Shown in pieces: positions 38,719 through 47,604 of a stretch of DNA of 64,000 bases. Position 1 is the first letter of the stretch; every line of letters begins with the position of its first letter. The stretch comes from Pseudomonas sp. 2FG. Lineage in GTDB: Bacteria > Pseudomonadota > Gammaproteobacteria > Pseudomonadales > Pseudomonadaceae. The position numbers were made by a program, and so were the translations under genes. A model generated the notes under the pieces. It did not search any database. It worked only from the letters and a program-made list of their open reading frames with translations, and was not told where the DNA came from. Location of the stretch: NCBI RefSeq assembly GCF_005502935.1, contig NZ_SCMP01000006.1, positions 62,001 to 126,000 on the forward strand, in the 5' to 3' direction.

Positions 38719-39927
38719 CTATTTGAGCTCGCTGGAGTTCTTACCCAGCAGGCGCCGGGCGACGATCAACAACTGGATCTGCTGGGTGCCCTCGAAGATG
38801 TCGAGGATCTTCGAGTCCCGTGCCCACTTCTCCAGCAGTTCGTCCTCGGCATAACCCAAGGCGCCCACCAGCTCCACGCATTTGAGCGTGACTTCGTTGG
38901 CCACCCGTCCGGCTTTGGCCTTGGCGATCGAAGCCTCTTTCGAGTTGGGCAGTTGGTTGTCGGCCATCCAGGCCGCCTTCAGGGTCAGCAGGCGCGCGGC
39001 TTCCCACTCGGCTTCCAGGCGGTACAAGGTCGCCTCGGCATGGCTGACCGCCAGCAAGGGCCTGGCATAGTCGAGCCGGCAGACTTTCTGCAACAGTTCA
39101 CGGGTGCGATCCAGCGCCGCCTTGGCCACCCCGATCGCCATCCCCGCCACCAGCGGGCGGGTGTTGTCGAAGGTTTCCATGACCCCGGCAAAGCCTTTCT
39201 GCACATCGATCTGCGGGTTGCCGAGCAAGTTGCTGGCCGGCACCCGGCAGTCGCTGAAGCTGATCGAGGCGGTGTCGGAGGCCTTGATCCCGAGCTTCTT
39301 CTCCAGCCGGGTCACCACCATCCCGGGCGTGCCGTGCTCGACCACGAAGGACTTGATCGCCGCACGGCCGAGGCCTTTATCCAGGGTCGCCCAGACCACC
39401 ACCGCATCGGCGCGCTCGCCCGAGGTGACGAAAATCTTCTCGCCGTTGAGGACGTAGTGCTCGCCATCCTTGCGCGCCGTGGTGCGGATCGCCGCAGAAT
39501 CGGAGCCACAGCCTGGCTCGGTGATCGCCATCGCCGCCCAGGTTCCGCCGAAGCGTTCAAGCTGCTCATCATTGGCCACCGCCGCGATCGCCGCATTGCC
39601 CAGCCCCTGCCGAGGCATGGCCAGCAGCAGGCCGACGTCGCCCCAGCACAACTCGATCACGCCCAGGCAGGCCGACAGGTTGCCGCCGTTCTTGATCCCG
39701 CTTTCCACCGACGTCGCGGCGCGGCGCTTGCTGGCCGAGGTCGCGCCGATGGCTTCCGGCGAGCCGGCGTTCATGCCATCGAGCAGCGCCGCGAGCAGAT
39801 CCAGCTCTTTCGGGTAGGCATGCTCGGCCTTGTCATACTTGCGCGAGATCGGCCGAAAATAATTGGCCGCCACCTGGTGCGCCTGCTTGACCAGACCGGT
39901 GAGTTTCTTCGGGGTTTCCAGGTTCAT
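38719..39927 (-). CDS. Acyl-CoA dehydrogenase (PA4994 type)
   Basis: A 402-residue flavoprotein of the acyl-CoA dehydrogenase family, catalysing alpha,beta-dehydrogenation of an acyl-CoA. Visible signatures: AMAITEPGCGSDSAAIRTTA (FAD/substrate-binding), KIFVTSGERAD, and the C-terminal ELVGALGYAEDELLEKWARD with GTQQIQ. The substrate range cannot be read. ATG 39927 with AGGGGA upstream is used; further in-frame sequence to 40050 overlaps the next gene. It is the second gene of a pair with another acyl-CoA dehydrogenase 13 bases upstream, and ends at a strong terminator. Confidence 0.92.
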   Translation of the reverse strand: MNLETPKKLTGLVKQAHQVAANYFRPISRKYDKAEHAYPKELDLLAALLDGMNAGSPEAIGATSASKRRAATSVESGIKNGGNLSACLGVIELCWGDVGLLLAMPRQGLGNAAIAAVANDEQLERFGGTWAAMAITEPGCGSDSAAIRTTARKDGEHYVLNGEKIFVTSGERADAVVVWATLDKGLGRAAIKSFVVEHGTPGMVVTRLEKKLGIKASDTASISFSDCRVPASNLLGNPQIDVQKGFAGVMETFDNTRPLVAGMAIGVAKAALDRTRELLQKVCRLDYARPLLAVSHAEATLYRLEAEWEAARLLTLKAAWMADNQLPNSKEASIAKAKAGRVANEVTLKCVELVGALGYAEDELLEKWARDSKILDIFEGTQQIQLLIVARRLLGKNSSELK

Positions 39928-39940
39928 CCGTATCGTCCCC

Positions 39941-41230
39941 TTAAAGCTGTAGGCCGCCGGCCATGACGGCCACGGCGCGCAGATCCCGGTACCAGCGTTC
40001 GGCTGGATGCTCTTGGGTAAAACCGTGGCCGCCGAGCAGCTGCACGGCATCGGTACCGATCTTCATCGCCTTCTCGGCGCACAGCAACCGCGCCAGGTAC
40101 GCCTCGCGATGGAATGGCAGACCCTGCTCGGAGCGGGCACAGGCGCGCCAGACCATCAGCCGCATGGCGTCCAGTTCGACGGCGATATCCGCGACCATAA
40201 AGGCCACACCCTGGCGGTGGCTGATCGGCTCACCGAAGGCCAGCCGCTCGTTGCAGTAGCCGACCACATAATCCAGGGCCGTCTGCGCCGTACCTACGGC
40301 CAACGCACACCAGGCCAGCGCGGCGTGGTCGAGGAAGCTCTGGTAATCGAAATGCTCCGCCGCCAGCCGCTGCTCGACCGCGACTTTGACGTTCTTCAAC
40401 TTGAGCCGTGCGGTCGCGCCAGCCTTCAGCCCCATGGCCGGCTCCGGATGCCGCTCAAGCCCCTTGGCGCCGGCTTCGACAATGAACAAGGCGGGGCCGT
40501 CCTCGGCCTGCGCCGCGACTATCAACTGGCTGGCATCCAGCCCGCGCAGCACCAGGCACTTCTCCCCGGACAGGCGATAGTGTCTGCCCTTGCGCTTGGC
40601 CCGCGTGCTCAGCTGCAGCGGGTCGAACAGCACTGTCGGCTCATTCACCGCAAGCGCCATGAGCGGCGCCGAATCCTCACCGACGAACGCCGGCAACCAG
40701 CGCGCCTGCTGCTCGGACGAACCCCAGCGGCGAATACAGTTAGCTGCGGAGAGCGGCACCAGCAGAGCCGCCGCCAGGGACAGGTCGCCCTTGGCCAGCG
40801 CCTCGGCGATCAGTGCGTTGCTGACCGTGGTGCGCTCACCGGCCATGCCACCATGCACTTCGCCAACGCCATAGTGGCTCAGGCCCAACTCCTGCGCCTG
40901 CTTGAGCAACTCGGCGGGCAGCGCCGCATTGGCGTCGGCCTCATGGGCCGCCGGGCGCAGCACTTCGCTGGCGAAACTTTCCAGCATCGCCACCAGCATC
41001 TGCTGCTCGGCGGACAACGACAGGTCGAACAGCGCATCCGGATCGACCTTGCGCGGGCCGCGACTGTGCTTCAGCGCGCGCTCGGCGGCCAGGCGGAAGC
41101 TGGCGCGAGTACCGCTGTAGATCAGCTTTTCGAAGGGTTTGCGCAGCTTCAGGCGATCCGGCCAATCGGCCTGGGCCAGACGGCTCAATAGGGCCAGGGC
41201 GCGGCCTTGTACATCGGCATTCATGGGCAT
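39941..41230 (-). CDS. Acyl-CoA dehydrogenase-like protein (PA4995 type)
   Basis: A 429-residue acyl-CoA dehydrogenase-like protein with an N-terminal extension of about 60 residues (QGRALALLSRLAQADWPDRL) before the usual helical domain. The middle domain has LMALAVNEPTVLFDP in place of the more usual TEP-gSD FAD-binding sequence, so its flavin site is diverged. The C-terminal domain keeps QLLGGHGFTQEHPAERWYRD. It probably works with the neighbouring dehydrogenase, perhaps as a heteromer; this is inference. Start ATG 41230; ATG 41224 is also possible. Confidence 0.86.
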   Translation of the reverse strand: MPMNADVQGRALALLSRLAQADWPDRLKLRKPFEKLIYSGTRASFRLAAERALKHSRGPRKVDPDALFDLSLSAEQQMLVAMLESFASEVLRPAAHEADANAALPAELLKQAQELGLSHYGVGEVHGGMAGERTTVSNALIAEALAKGDLSLAAALLVPLSAANCIRRWGSSEQQARWLPAFVGEDSAPLMALAVNEPTVLFDPLQLSTRAKRKGRHYRLSGEKCLVLRGLDASQLIVAAQAEDGPALFIVEAGAKGLERHPEPAMGLKAGATARLKLKNVKVAVEQRLAAEHFDYQSFLDHAALAWCALAVGTAQTALDYVVGYCNERLAFGEPISHRQGVAFMVADIAVELDAMRLMVWRACARSEQGLPFHREAYLARLLCAEKAMKIGTDAVQLLGGHGFTQEHPAERWYRDLRAVAVMAGGLQL

Positions 41231-41397
41231 CTTGTTCCACAGCGAATGAAGATGCCCGGAGCATGCGCGCGGGAACTACCAGCGACTATGACCGCCCCGC
41301 CGCCAGCGACTGGCAGGTCAGCCAGTCGTTACCGGCGTCACAACTGCCGCGTCCGGCCAGCGCGAGCCACCCGCAGCGCACTATCGGCCACAAACGA

Positions 41398-41430
41398 CAA
41401 CGCCTCGGGGAACGAGTCCACGAGGCGTTG
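41398..41430 (-). terminator. Stem-loop downstream of hldE
   Basis: Arms CAACGCCTCG (41398-41407) and CGAGGCGTTG (41421-41430) form a 10-bp stem with a 13-base loop in the gap 41231-41481. No strong T-run follows on the minus strand. It probably ends msbA-hldE transcription. The rest of this gap shows no gene. Confidence 0.6.
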
Positions 41431-41481
41431 TTCTATCAGACCATGTTGGTGTTTAGCCGACCGGCATTATCCGATTTGAGT

Positions 41482-42906
41482 TCAGGAGCGCTCGCGGATC
41501 TTGTTGACTATGGCCGTGGTCGAGCTGTTTTCCACCAGGCCCAGCACCTTGACCGTGCCGCCGTAGGCCCGGACTATCTCGGCGCCGACCACCTGGTCGA
41601 TGCCATAGTCGCCACCCTTGACCAGCACGTCCGGCTTGAGCAGGCCGAGCAACCGCTCGGGGGTGTCTTCACCGAAGCTCACCACCCAGTCCACCGCGCC
41701 CAGCCCGGCGAGCACGGCCATGCGCCGGTCAACGCTGTTGATCGGCCGGCCCGGGCCTTTCAGCCGGGCTACCGAAGCATCATCGTTGATCGCCAGCACC
41801 AGCCGGTCGCCCTGGGCCCGGGCCTGCTCCAGATAGGTCACATGGCCGGCATGCAGAATGTCGAAGCAGCCATTGGTGAAGACGATTTTCTCGCCGTGGG
41901 CGCGGGCATCCTCGATGCTGGTCAGCAGTTGCTCGAGGCTCAGTACGCCGCGCTCGGAACCCTGCTCGCGCTGCACCGCCCGACGCAGTTCGGGGGCGCT
42001 GATGGCCGCCGTGCCGAGCTTACCGACCACTATGCCGGCGGCCAGGTTGGCCAGGGCCACCGCCTGCGGCAGCTCTTCGCCGGCGGCAATGGACGCCGCC
42101 AGGGTGGAAATCACCGTATCGCCCGCGCCGGTGACATCGAACACTTCCCGCGCCCGCGCCGGCAGATGCAGCGCCGGATGCCCAGGGCGCAGCAGGGTCA
42201 TGCCATGCTCGCCACGGGTCACCAGCAACGCGCCGAGCTCCAGCTCGCGCATCAGTTCGGCGCCTTTGGCCACCAGCTCGGCCTCATCGGCGCAGCCGCC
42301 GACTATGGTCTCGAATTCGTTCAGGTTGGGGGTAATCAGGCTGGCGCCACGGTAGATGGCGAAGTCCTTGCCCTTGGGATCGGCCAGCACCGGAATGCCG
42401 CGAGTACGGGCGGCCTGGATCAACACCTGATGGTTCTGCAGTGCGCCTTTGCCGTAGTCCGACAGCACCAGCACCTTGACCCCGGCCAGCAGGCTTTCGA
42501 CCGAGGCCGTCAGGGCGGCGGCGTCGGTGGCGAACGGCTCTTCGAAATCCATGCGCAACAGCTGCTGATGGCGACTCATGACCCGCAGCTTGACGATGGT
42601 CGGCTGCGTGGCGATGCGCTGAAAGTGCGCATCCACCCCGGCGGCAGTCAGCCGCTCGGTCAGGCTGTCGGCCGCTTCGTCCTGCCCCGTCACACCGACC
42701 AGGCGCGCCGGCGCACCGAGCGCGGCGATGTTCAGCGCGACGTTGGCGGCACCGCCCGGCCTATCCTCGATCTGCTCGACCTTGACCACCGGCACCGGCG
42801 CCTCCGGGGAGATCCGCGAGGTACCACCATGCCAATAACGGTCGAGCATGACATCACCGACCACTAAAACAGCGGCCTGATCGAAACGGGGCATGGACAG
42901 CTTCAT
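41482..42906 (-). CDS. hldE: Bifunctional heptose 7-phosphate kinase / heptose 1-phosphate adenylyltransferase
   Basis: HldE makes ADP-heptose for the LPS inner core. The N-terminal PfkB kinase domain (about 1-320) has GGAANVALN near residue 51 and the catalytic DVTGAGD at 257-263. The C-terminal cytidylyltransferase-like domain (about 340-474) has TNGCFDILHAGH at 344-355. At 474 residues it is a normal full-length fusion. GGAGAT precedes ATG 42906. It follows msbA by 39 bp on the same strand. Also called rfaE. Confidence 0.97.
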   Translation of the reverse strand: MKLSMPRFDQAAVLVVGDVMLDRYWHGGTSRISPEAPVPVVKVEQIEDRPGGAANVALNIAALGAPARLVGVTGQDEAADSLTERLTAAGVDAHFQRIATQPTIVKLRVMSRHQQLLRMDFEEPFATDAAALTASVESLLAGVKVLVLSDYGKGALQNHQVLIQAARTRGIPVLADPKGKDFAIYRGASLITPNLNEFETIVGGCADEAELVAKGAELMRELELGALLVTRGEHGMTLLRPGHPALHLPARAREVFDVTGAGDTVISTLAASIAAGEELPQAVALANLAAGIVVGKLGTAAISAPELRRAVQREQGSERGVLSLEQLLTSIEDARAHGEKIVFTNGCFDILHAGHVTYLEQARAQGDRLVLAINDDASVARLKGPGRPINSVDRRMAVLAGLGAVDWVVSFGEDTPERLLGLLKPDVLVKGGDYGIDQVVGAEIVRAYGGTVKVLGLVENSSTTAIVNKIRERS

Positions 42907-42945
42907 GGGATCTCCGGGGGCCTCAAGTGGCGGGCACGTAGTCTA

Positions 42946-44754
42946 TCAGGCGATACCTACCGGCGCGCCTTCATCCAGGCCCATCGCATGCAAGCGCGCA
43001 TAGAAACCGTTCTGCGCCAGCAGCGCGGCATGGGTGCCACGCTCGACGATCTGCCCCTGATCCATCACCAGAATCAGGTCGGCTTTTTCGATGGTCGACA
43101 AGCGGTGCGCGATAACCAGCGTGGTACGCCCCGTCATCACCCGATCCAAGGCGGCCTGGATATGCCGCTCGGACTCGGTGTCCAGGGCCGAAGTCGCCTC
43201 ATCCAGCACCAGGATCGGCGCATCTTTCAACAAGGCCCGGGCAATCGCCAGACGCTGGCGCTGCCCGCCGGAAAGCAGCACGCCATTCTCGCCGACCTGG
43301 GTATCCAGGCCGAGCGGCAACTTGTCGATGAACTCCTTGGCGTAGGCCGCCTCGGCGGCCCTTTCGATATCCGCGCGCGGCGCGCCGGCCAGATCACCGT
43401 AAGCGATGTTGTTGGCCACGCTGTCGTTGAACAGGGTGACTTGCTGGGTGACCAGGGCGATATGCCGGCGCAGGTTGCGCAGCTTGTAGTCCTCGACGTC
43501 GACACCGTCGAGCAGAATTTGCCCGTGCTCATGGTGATAGAAGCGCGGAATCAGGTTGGCCAGGGTCGACTTGCCGCTGCCGGAGCGACCGACCAGGGCG
43601 ATCATCTGCCCGGGTTCGGCGCTGAAACTGATGTCATTGAGCACCGGCTTCTCACTGCCCGGGTACTGGAAGCTCAGGTTGCGCACCTCCAGGTGCCCGC
43701 TGACCCGCTCACGCTCGACACTGCCATGATCGACTTCGGGGGCTTCGTCGAGTTGCTCGAAGATGCTTTCGGCGCCCGCCAGACCTTTCTGGATGGTCGA
43801 GCTGACTTCGGACAGCTGACGGATCGGCTTGGGCAACAGACCGGCAGCCGTGATGTAAGCCACCAGATCGCCCGCCGTAGCATCGCCACGCAAGAACAGC
43901 ACCAGGAACATCAACACCGCCATGGCGCTGTAAATCACCAACTGCAGCATGGGCGTATAGACCGCGCCGGTTTTGGTCATGCGCAATTGCTTTTCAGTAT
44001 TATCTTCACTGGCTACAGTAAAACGCTTGGACTCATAGGGCTCGCCACCGAAGCTGCGCACCACCCGGTAGCCCTGGATGGTTTCAGAAGCGACATGGGT
44101 GACGTCGCCCATGGCCACCTGGATCTTCTTGCTTTGCTTACGAAACTTCTTGCTGGCGCTACCCACCATCAGCGCAATCAACGGCAGAATGGCCAGCATT
44201 ACCAGGGTCAGTTTCCAGTTCATCCATAGCAGGTAAGCGAACAGGAAAACGACTGTCAGTCCCTCGCGAATCACCACTTTGATCGCATCGGTTGCGGCAC
44301 CGGTCACCATGGTGACGTTGAAGGTGATGCGGGAAATCAGATGCCCGGAATTGTGATTGTCGAAATAGCGGTTGGGCAGCACCAGCAGGCTGTTGAACAG
44401 TGCGATGCGCAGATCGTGTACCAGGCCGAGCGAGACTTTGGCCAGGAAGTAGTTGCCCAGATAGGAACCTATCCCTTGCCAGGCCGCGATCAACACGATG
44501 AGCAGCGGCACCATCTGCAACATCTGCAAATCGCGTAATACCGGCACATTCGGGAACAGCACCGCACTGGGATTAGACAAGCCATCGACGAAGTACTTGA
44601 GGATTCCCGCCAGCATCGGTTGGGTCGAGGCAAAGATGATGTAGCCAAGGATGCTAATCAGGAACATGCCGGCATAGGGCCTGACATAACCCAGCAGGCG
44701 GAGGTAGATCTTCAGGCTTGAGGTCTGGGAAGCACTTGGGTGCTGGTCGGTCAT
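42946..44754 (-). CDS. msbA: Lipid A export ABC transporter MsbA
   Basis: MsbA flips lipid A-core across the inner membrane. The 602-residue half transporter has six transmembrane helices (about 30-325) and an ATPase domain with Walker A GRSGSGKS at 389-396, signature LSGGQ at 494-498 and Walker B ILVLDEAT at 514-521. ATG 44754 gives MTDQHPSAS, like the known Pseudomonas protein; a GTG at 44799 in the same frame would add 15 residues. It is divergent from waaL and upstream of hldE. Confidence 0.96.
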   Translation of the reverse strand: MTDQHPSASQTSSLKIYLRLLGYVRPYAGMFLISILGYIIFASTQPMLAGILKYFVDGLSNPSAVLFPNVPVLRDLQMLQMVPLLIVLIAAWQGIGSYLGNYFLAKVSLGLVHDLRIALFNSLLVLPNRYFDNHNSGHLISRITFNVTMVTGAATDAIKVVIREGLTVVFLFAYLLWMNWKLTLVMLAILPLIALMVGSASKKFRKQSKKIQVAMGDVTHVASETIQGYRVVRSFGGEPYESKRFTVASEDNTEKQLRMTKTGAVYTPMLQLVIYSAMAVLMFLVLFLRGDATAGDLVAYITAAGLLPKPIRQLSEVSSTIQKGLAGAESIFEQLDEAPEVDHGSVERERVSGHLEVRNLSFQYPGSEKPVLNDISFSAEPGQMIALVGRSGSGKSTLANLIPRFYHHEHGQILLDGVDVEDYKLRNLRRHIALVTQQVTLFNDSVANNIAYGDLAGAPRADIERAAEAAYAKEFIDKLPLGLDTQVGENGVLLSGGQRQRLAIARALLKDAPILVLDEATSALDTESERHIQAALDRVMTGRTTLVIAHRLSTIEKADLILVMDQGQIVERGTHAALLAQNGFYARLHAMGLDEGAPVGIA

Positions 44755-44869
44755 GCGTTCACGCTTCGACTGTGCCAAAAAGGTCACCGAGCTTAGCACA
44801 GCGGCGGCTGCCTCTTCCCGGCGGATGCATTAAGATGGCAGGCCTCATGAACCGATCACGGCTGTTCAA

Positions 44870-46057
44870 GTGCAGATATCGCAATCCCCGATGAGCTCCG
44901 CTCAATCGTTTCTGGATAACTTCATAGCTCCTCGCTGGCTGGTGCTTGGTTACCTGGTGCTCCTGACGGGGCTGTTCTGGGTCGCCACCGGCAGTCTGTA
45001 TACCAAGCTCTACTACGGCCTGATGGCCACACCTGCGCTTATCGGTCTGATCATCGCGCCGCGCAACCTGGCCATGATCCTCCGCGAACCCATGGTGCTG
45101 ACCTTTCTGGCCTTCTCGGCCTGGCTGCTGCTGAGCCTCACCTGGACTCGGACAGATAACGACCTTATCGGGCTGGCCAAACGCCCTCTGTACGTTTTCA
45201 TGATGTTCGCGGCCTGCGCATTGATCGCCTGCAAGGACGAGCAACTGCTGCTCAAGGCATTGCGCATCGGCGCCGCACTGGCGGCTCTGGCCTCCCTGGT
45301 CAATCTGGCTCTCTACTTCGCCACCCCCCCGGCAGAGGGGCGCATGATCGGTACCGGCGGGTTGCGCAACCCCCTGCTCACCTCCCATGTATTCGGTTTT
45401 TTCTGCGCCTACTGGATCGCCGCCTGGCTGACCCGCAGCGAACGCCATGAGTGGCTGCCCGTGCTGCTCTCACTGCCCCTCCTGGCGGCCCTGCTGGCCA
45501 CCGGATCGCGGACCCCGCTGCTGGCGCTGGGCTTGACCAGCGTCTGGATGCTGGTCATGACGGGGCGGCGCGCGCTTTATCTGGTCGCGGCGCTGGTGCT
45601 TGTCACCGGCATCGGCATCGTATTGATGCCCGAGGCCTTGCTGCAACGCGGCGCCTCCTCCCGCCCCCAGCTCTGGAGCGAAGCCATTCGCCAGGCCGGC
45701 GACCACCTTTGGTTCGGGCATGGGTACGACAGCAAGTTTACGTTCGAGGTGGGAGGAGTCATAGAAGTCCTAAGCGACCCGCACAACGTCGAGCTAGCCG
45801 TCCTCCTCGAACTCGGCCTGGTAGGCCTGGTTCTGTGGCTGCTGATGTATAGCCTGGCCTTTCTACGCTGCCTGCAACTGAGGTACGACAGCAAGTTTCA
45901 GCTGGCCTCGGCCCTGGTTGTCTACGGCCTGTCCGCAGGACTGACCGAAGGCAGCAGCTTCCTCTCCAGGCCCAACGAAAACTGGTTCATCATCTGGATA
46001 CCACTTTCCCTGGTAGCCGCCCTGTCCATCAGTCAGCGCCTGCAGAGCAAGCCATGA
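44870..46057 (+). CDS. waaL: O-antigen ligase WaaL
   Basis: A 395-residue polytopic membrane protein with about 10-12 hydrophobic segments and a Wzy_C-type periplasmic loop (RPQLWSEAIRQAGDHLWFGHG and DPHNVELAVLLELG), as in O-antigen ligases. WaaL joins undecaprenyl-linked O antigen to lipid A-core on the periplasmic face. Its position beside msbA is the PA4999 position. The start is uncertain: GTG 44870 or ATG 44891, neither with a clear ribosome binding site. The stop overlaps the next gene as ATGA. Confidence 0.87.
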   Translation: MQISQSPMSSAQSFLDNFIAPRWLVLGYLVLLTGLFWVATGSLYTKLYYGLMATPALIGLIIAPRNLAMILREPMVLTFLAFSAWLLLSLTWTRTDNDLIGLAKRPLYVFMMFAACALIACKDEQLLLKALRIGAALAALASLVNLALYFATPPAEGRMIGTGGLRNPLLTSHVFGFFCAYWIAAWLTRSERHEWLPVLLSLPLLAALLATGSRTPLLALGLTSVWMLVMTGRRALYLVAALVLVTGIGIVLMPEALLQRGASSRPQLWSEAIRQAGDHLWFGHGYDSKFTFEVGGVIEVLSDPHNVELAVLLELGLVGLVLWLLMYSLAFLRCLQLRYDSKFQLASALVVYGLSAGLTEGSSFLSRPNENWFIIWIPLSLVAALSISQRLQSKP

Positions 46058-46728
46058 AAACCCTGAGCGTAGCGGAACTCGAAACCCTTCTGGAGGGTGC
46101 CCAGACCATCGAGGAGGATGGCCTGGGGCTGAAGGTGGCCCGCCTGCAGGGCGGCGACTTCCTCAAGCTGTATCGACGCAAGCGCCTGCTGTCGTCGGCC
46201 CTTTGGTCACCACCCGCGCGCCGCTTCGCCAGAAACGCCGAGCAGCTGCAGCAGCTCGGTATAGCGGCCCCGGCCATTGAGGAGCTCCTGCTGATCCCAG
46301 GCCGCCGGCTGAACGGCGTGCGCTACCGGCCACTGCCAGGGGAAACCCTGCGCAATCGCTGGAGGGACCTGACAGATGAAGCACGGGAAGCCGAGGTCCA
46401 ACGCTTTGGCACCTTTCTCGGGAGACTGCACCAACTGGGCGTGTATTTTCGCTCGCTGCATTTGGGGAATGTGCTGCGGCTACCCGAGGGAGACTTTGGC
46501 CTGATCGATCTGTCAGACATGAAAATCGAGAATCGCCCGCTGGCTTCCTGGAAGCGTCGCCGCAACTTCCAGCACATCCTCCGCTACCAGGAAGACATTG
46601 CCTGGCTTACCAGACAGCACCGCCAGGCCTGGATCCGGGGATATGCACAGAGTTGCGGCAACACCGCGGCCATCCAGTTCGCCCGTAACCTGCAGCGAAT
46701 CCACCCCCTCACTGCCCCTGCCAGTTAG
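46054..46728 (+). CDS. Kinase-fold protein of the LPS/toluene-tolerance type
   Basis: A 224-residue protein translationally coupled to waaL. It reads like a small protein-kinase fold of the Kdo/WaaP group: Lys38 in FLKLYRRKR, catalytic-loop-like RSLHLGNVL with Asn139, and LIDLSD with Asp152. The residue five before Asn139, normally the catalytic Asp, is Ser134, so activity is doubtful or uses another residue. Similar Pseudomonas proteins have been annotated as toluene tolerance proteins. A role in modifying or sensing LPS core is inferred from location. Confidence 0.75.
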   Translation: MKTLSVAELETLLEGAQTIEEDGLGLKVARLQGGDFLKLYRRKRLLSSALWSPPARRFARNAEQLQQLGIAAPAIEELLLIPGRRLNGVRYRPLPGETLRNRWRDLTDEAREAEVQRFGTFLGRLHQLGVYFRSLHLGNVLRLPEGDFGLIDLSDMKIENRPLASWKRRRNFQHILRYQEDIAWLTRQHRQAWIRGYAQSCGNTAAIQFARNLQRIHPLTAPAS

Positions 46729-46734
46729 GCGCGC

Positions 46735-47604
46735 CTAGCCAAACAACAACCGCCCCAAGGCCCGCAGCGTCTTACCGTTCCAGTAACGCATCGGCAGTTG
46801 CCCAAGGAGTTCGCGCACGAGCGCCTTATCATCGCGAGCGCACTTGAGCAGCATCGAGTTGATGAAGCGCGCGCAGACCTGGGGATAGGCCGGGTGATCG
46901 TCGAACCGCGCATAGGTGCTGAGCACGGTTTCGATCATGAAACGCCGATTCTTGTAGGTGTTCGCGCCGTGCACACGGTATTTCGCCAAGACCTCGGGCA
47001 ACACATCGATGAAGTAGCCGGCGCGGGTGATCTTCAACTCGACCAACAGATCCTCCAGGCGGATGCTCGGATCGAACCCGCCGACCTCTTCCAGCGCTTC
47101 GCGCCGGAACAACAAGGTCGGCGCAGGAGCACCGGCCTTATCGGAATTGAACACATCCTCGAAGTTCAGGCGCCGGAACGGCCGCTCCCGGTCGCGCTTG
47201 GCCAGGGCATTCCCCTCGGCATCGATGTGCTGGATATTGCCAGCACAGATGCCGACCTCAGGCTTGCCCTGCATATGGGTCACTTGGGTAGCGATCCGCT
47301 CGGGCAGCATGATGTCGTCGGAGCCGAAGGGCGCTATCAGGCTCCCGCGTGAGCGCGCGACACAGTCATTCAGAGTCCGCGCGAGCCCCTGGTTGGCCTG
47401 GGCCCGGAAGTCGAAACCATGCCGCGCCTGCAAAGCCCGGATGCGCTCGACGCTGTCGTCACTCGACCCATCATCAACGACCAGCAGCTCGATATTGGGA
47501 TAGGTCTGAGCCAGGACACTGTTGATACTGGCTTCGATATAGGCGGCATGGTTGTACGAGGAAATGATCACACTGACCAAGGGACGATCGTTCATCTCAG
47601 GCAT
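46735..47604 (-). CDS. Family 2 glycosyltransferase, LPS core/O-antigen region
   Basis: A 289-residue GT-A-fold glycosyltransferase. PLVSVIISSYNHAAYIEASI begins the nucleotide-binding domain, VVDDGSSDDS follows, and APFGSDDIML holds the DxD-type metal site; GGFDPSIRLEDLLVELKITR carries the likely catalytic Asp. The acceptor cannot be told. It sits where PAO1 carries wapR, and could be its counterpart, but I would not transfer the name. ATG 47604 is used (ATG 47595 is the alternative); it overlaps the next gene's stop by 8 bases. Confidence 0.85.
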   Translation of the reverse strand: MPEMNDRPLVSVIISSYNHAAYIEASINSVLAQTYPNIELLVVDDGSSDDSVERIRALQARHGFDFRAQANQGLARTLNDCVARSRGSLIAPFGSDDIMLPERIATQVTHMQGKPEVGICAGNIQHIDAEGNALAKRDRERPFRRLNFEDVFNSDKAGAPAPTLLFRREALEEVGGFDPSIRLEDLLVELKITRAGYFIDVLPEVLAKYRVHGANTYKNRRFMIETVLSTYARFDDHPAYPQVCARFINSMLLKCARDDKALVRELLGQLPMRYWNGKTLRALGRLLFG

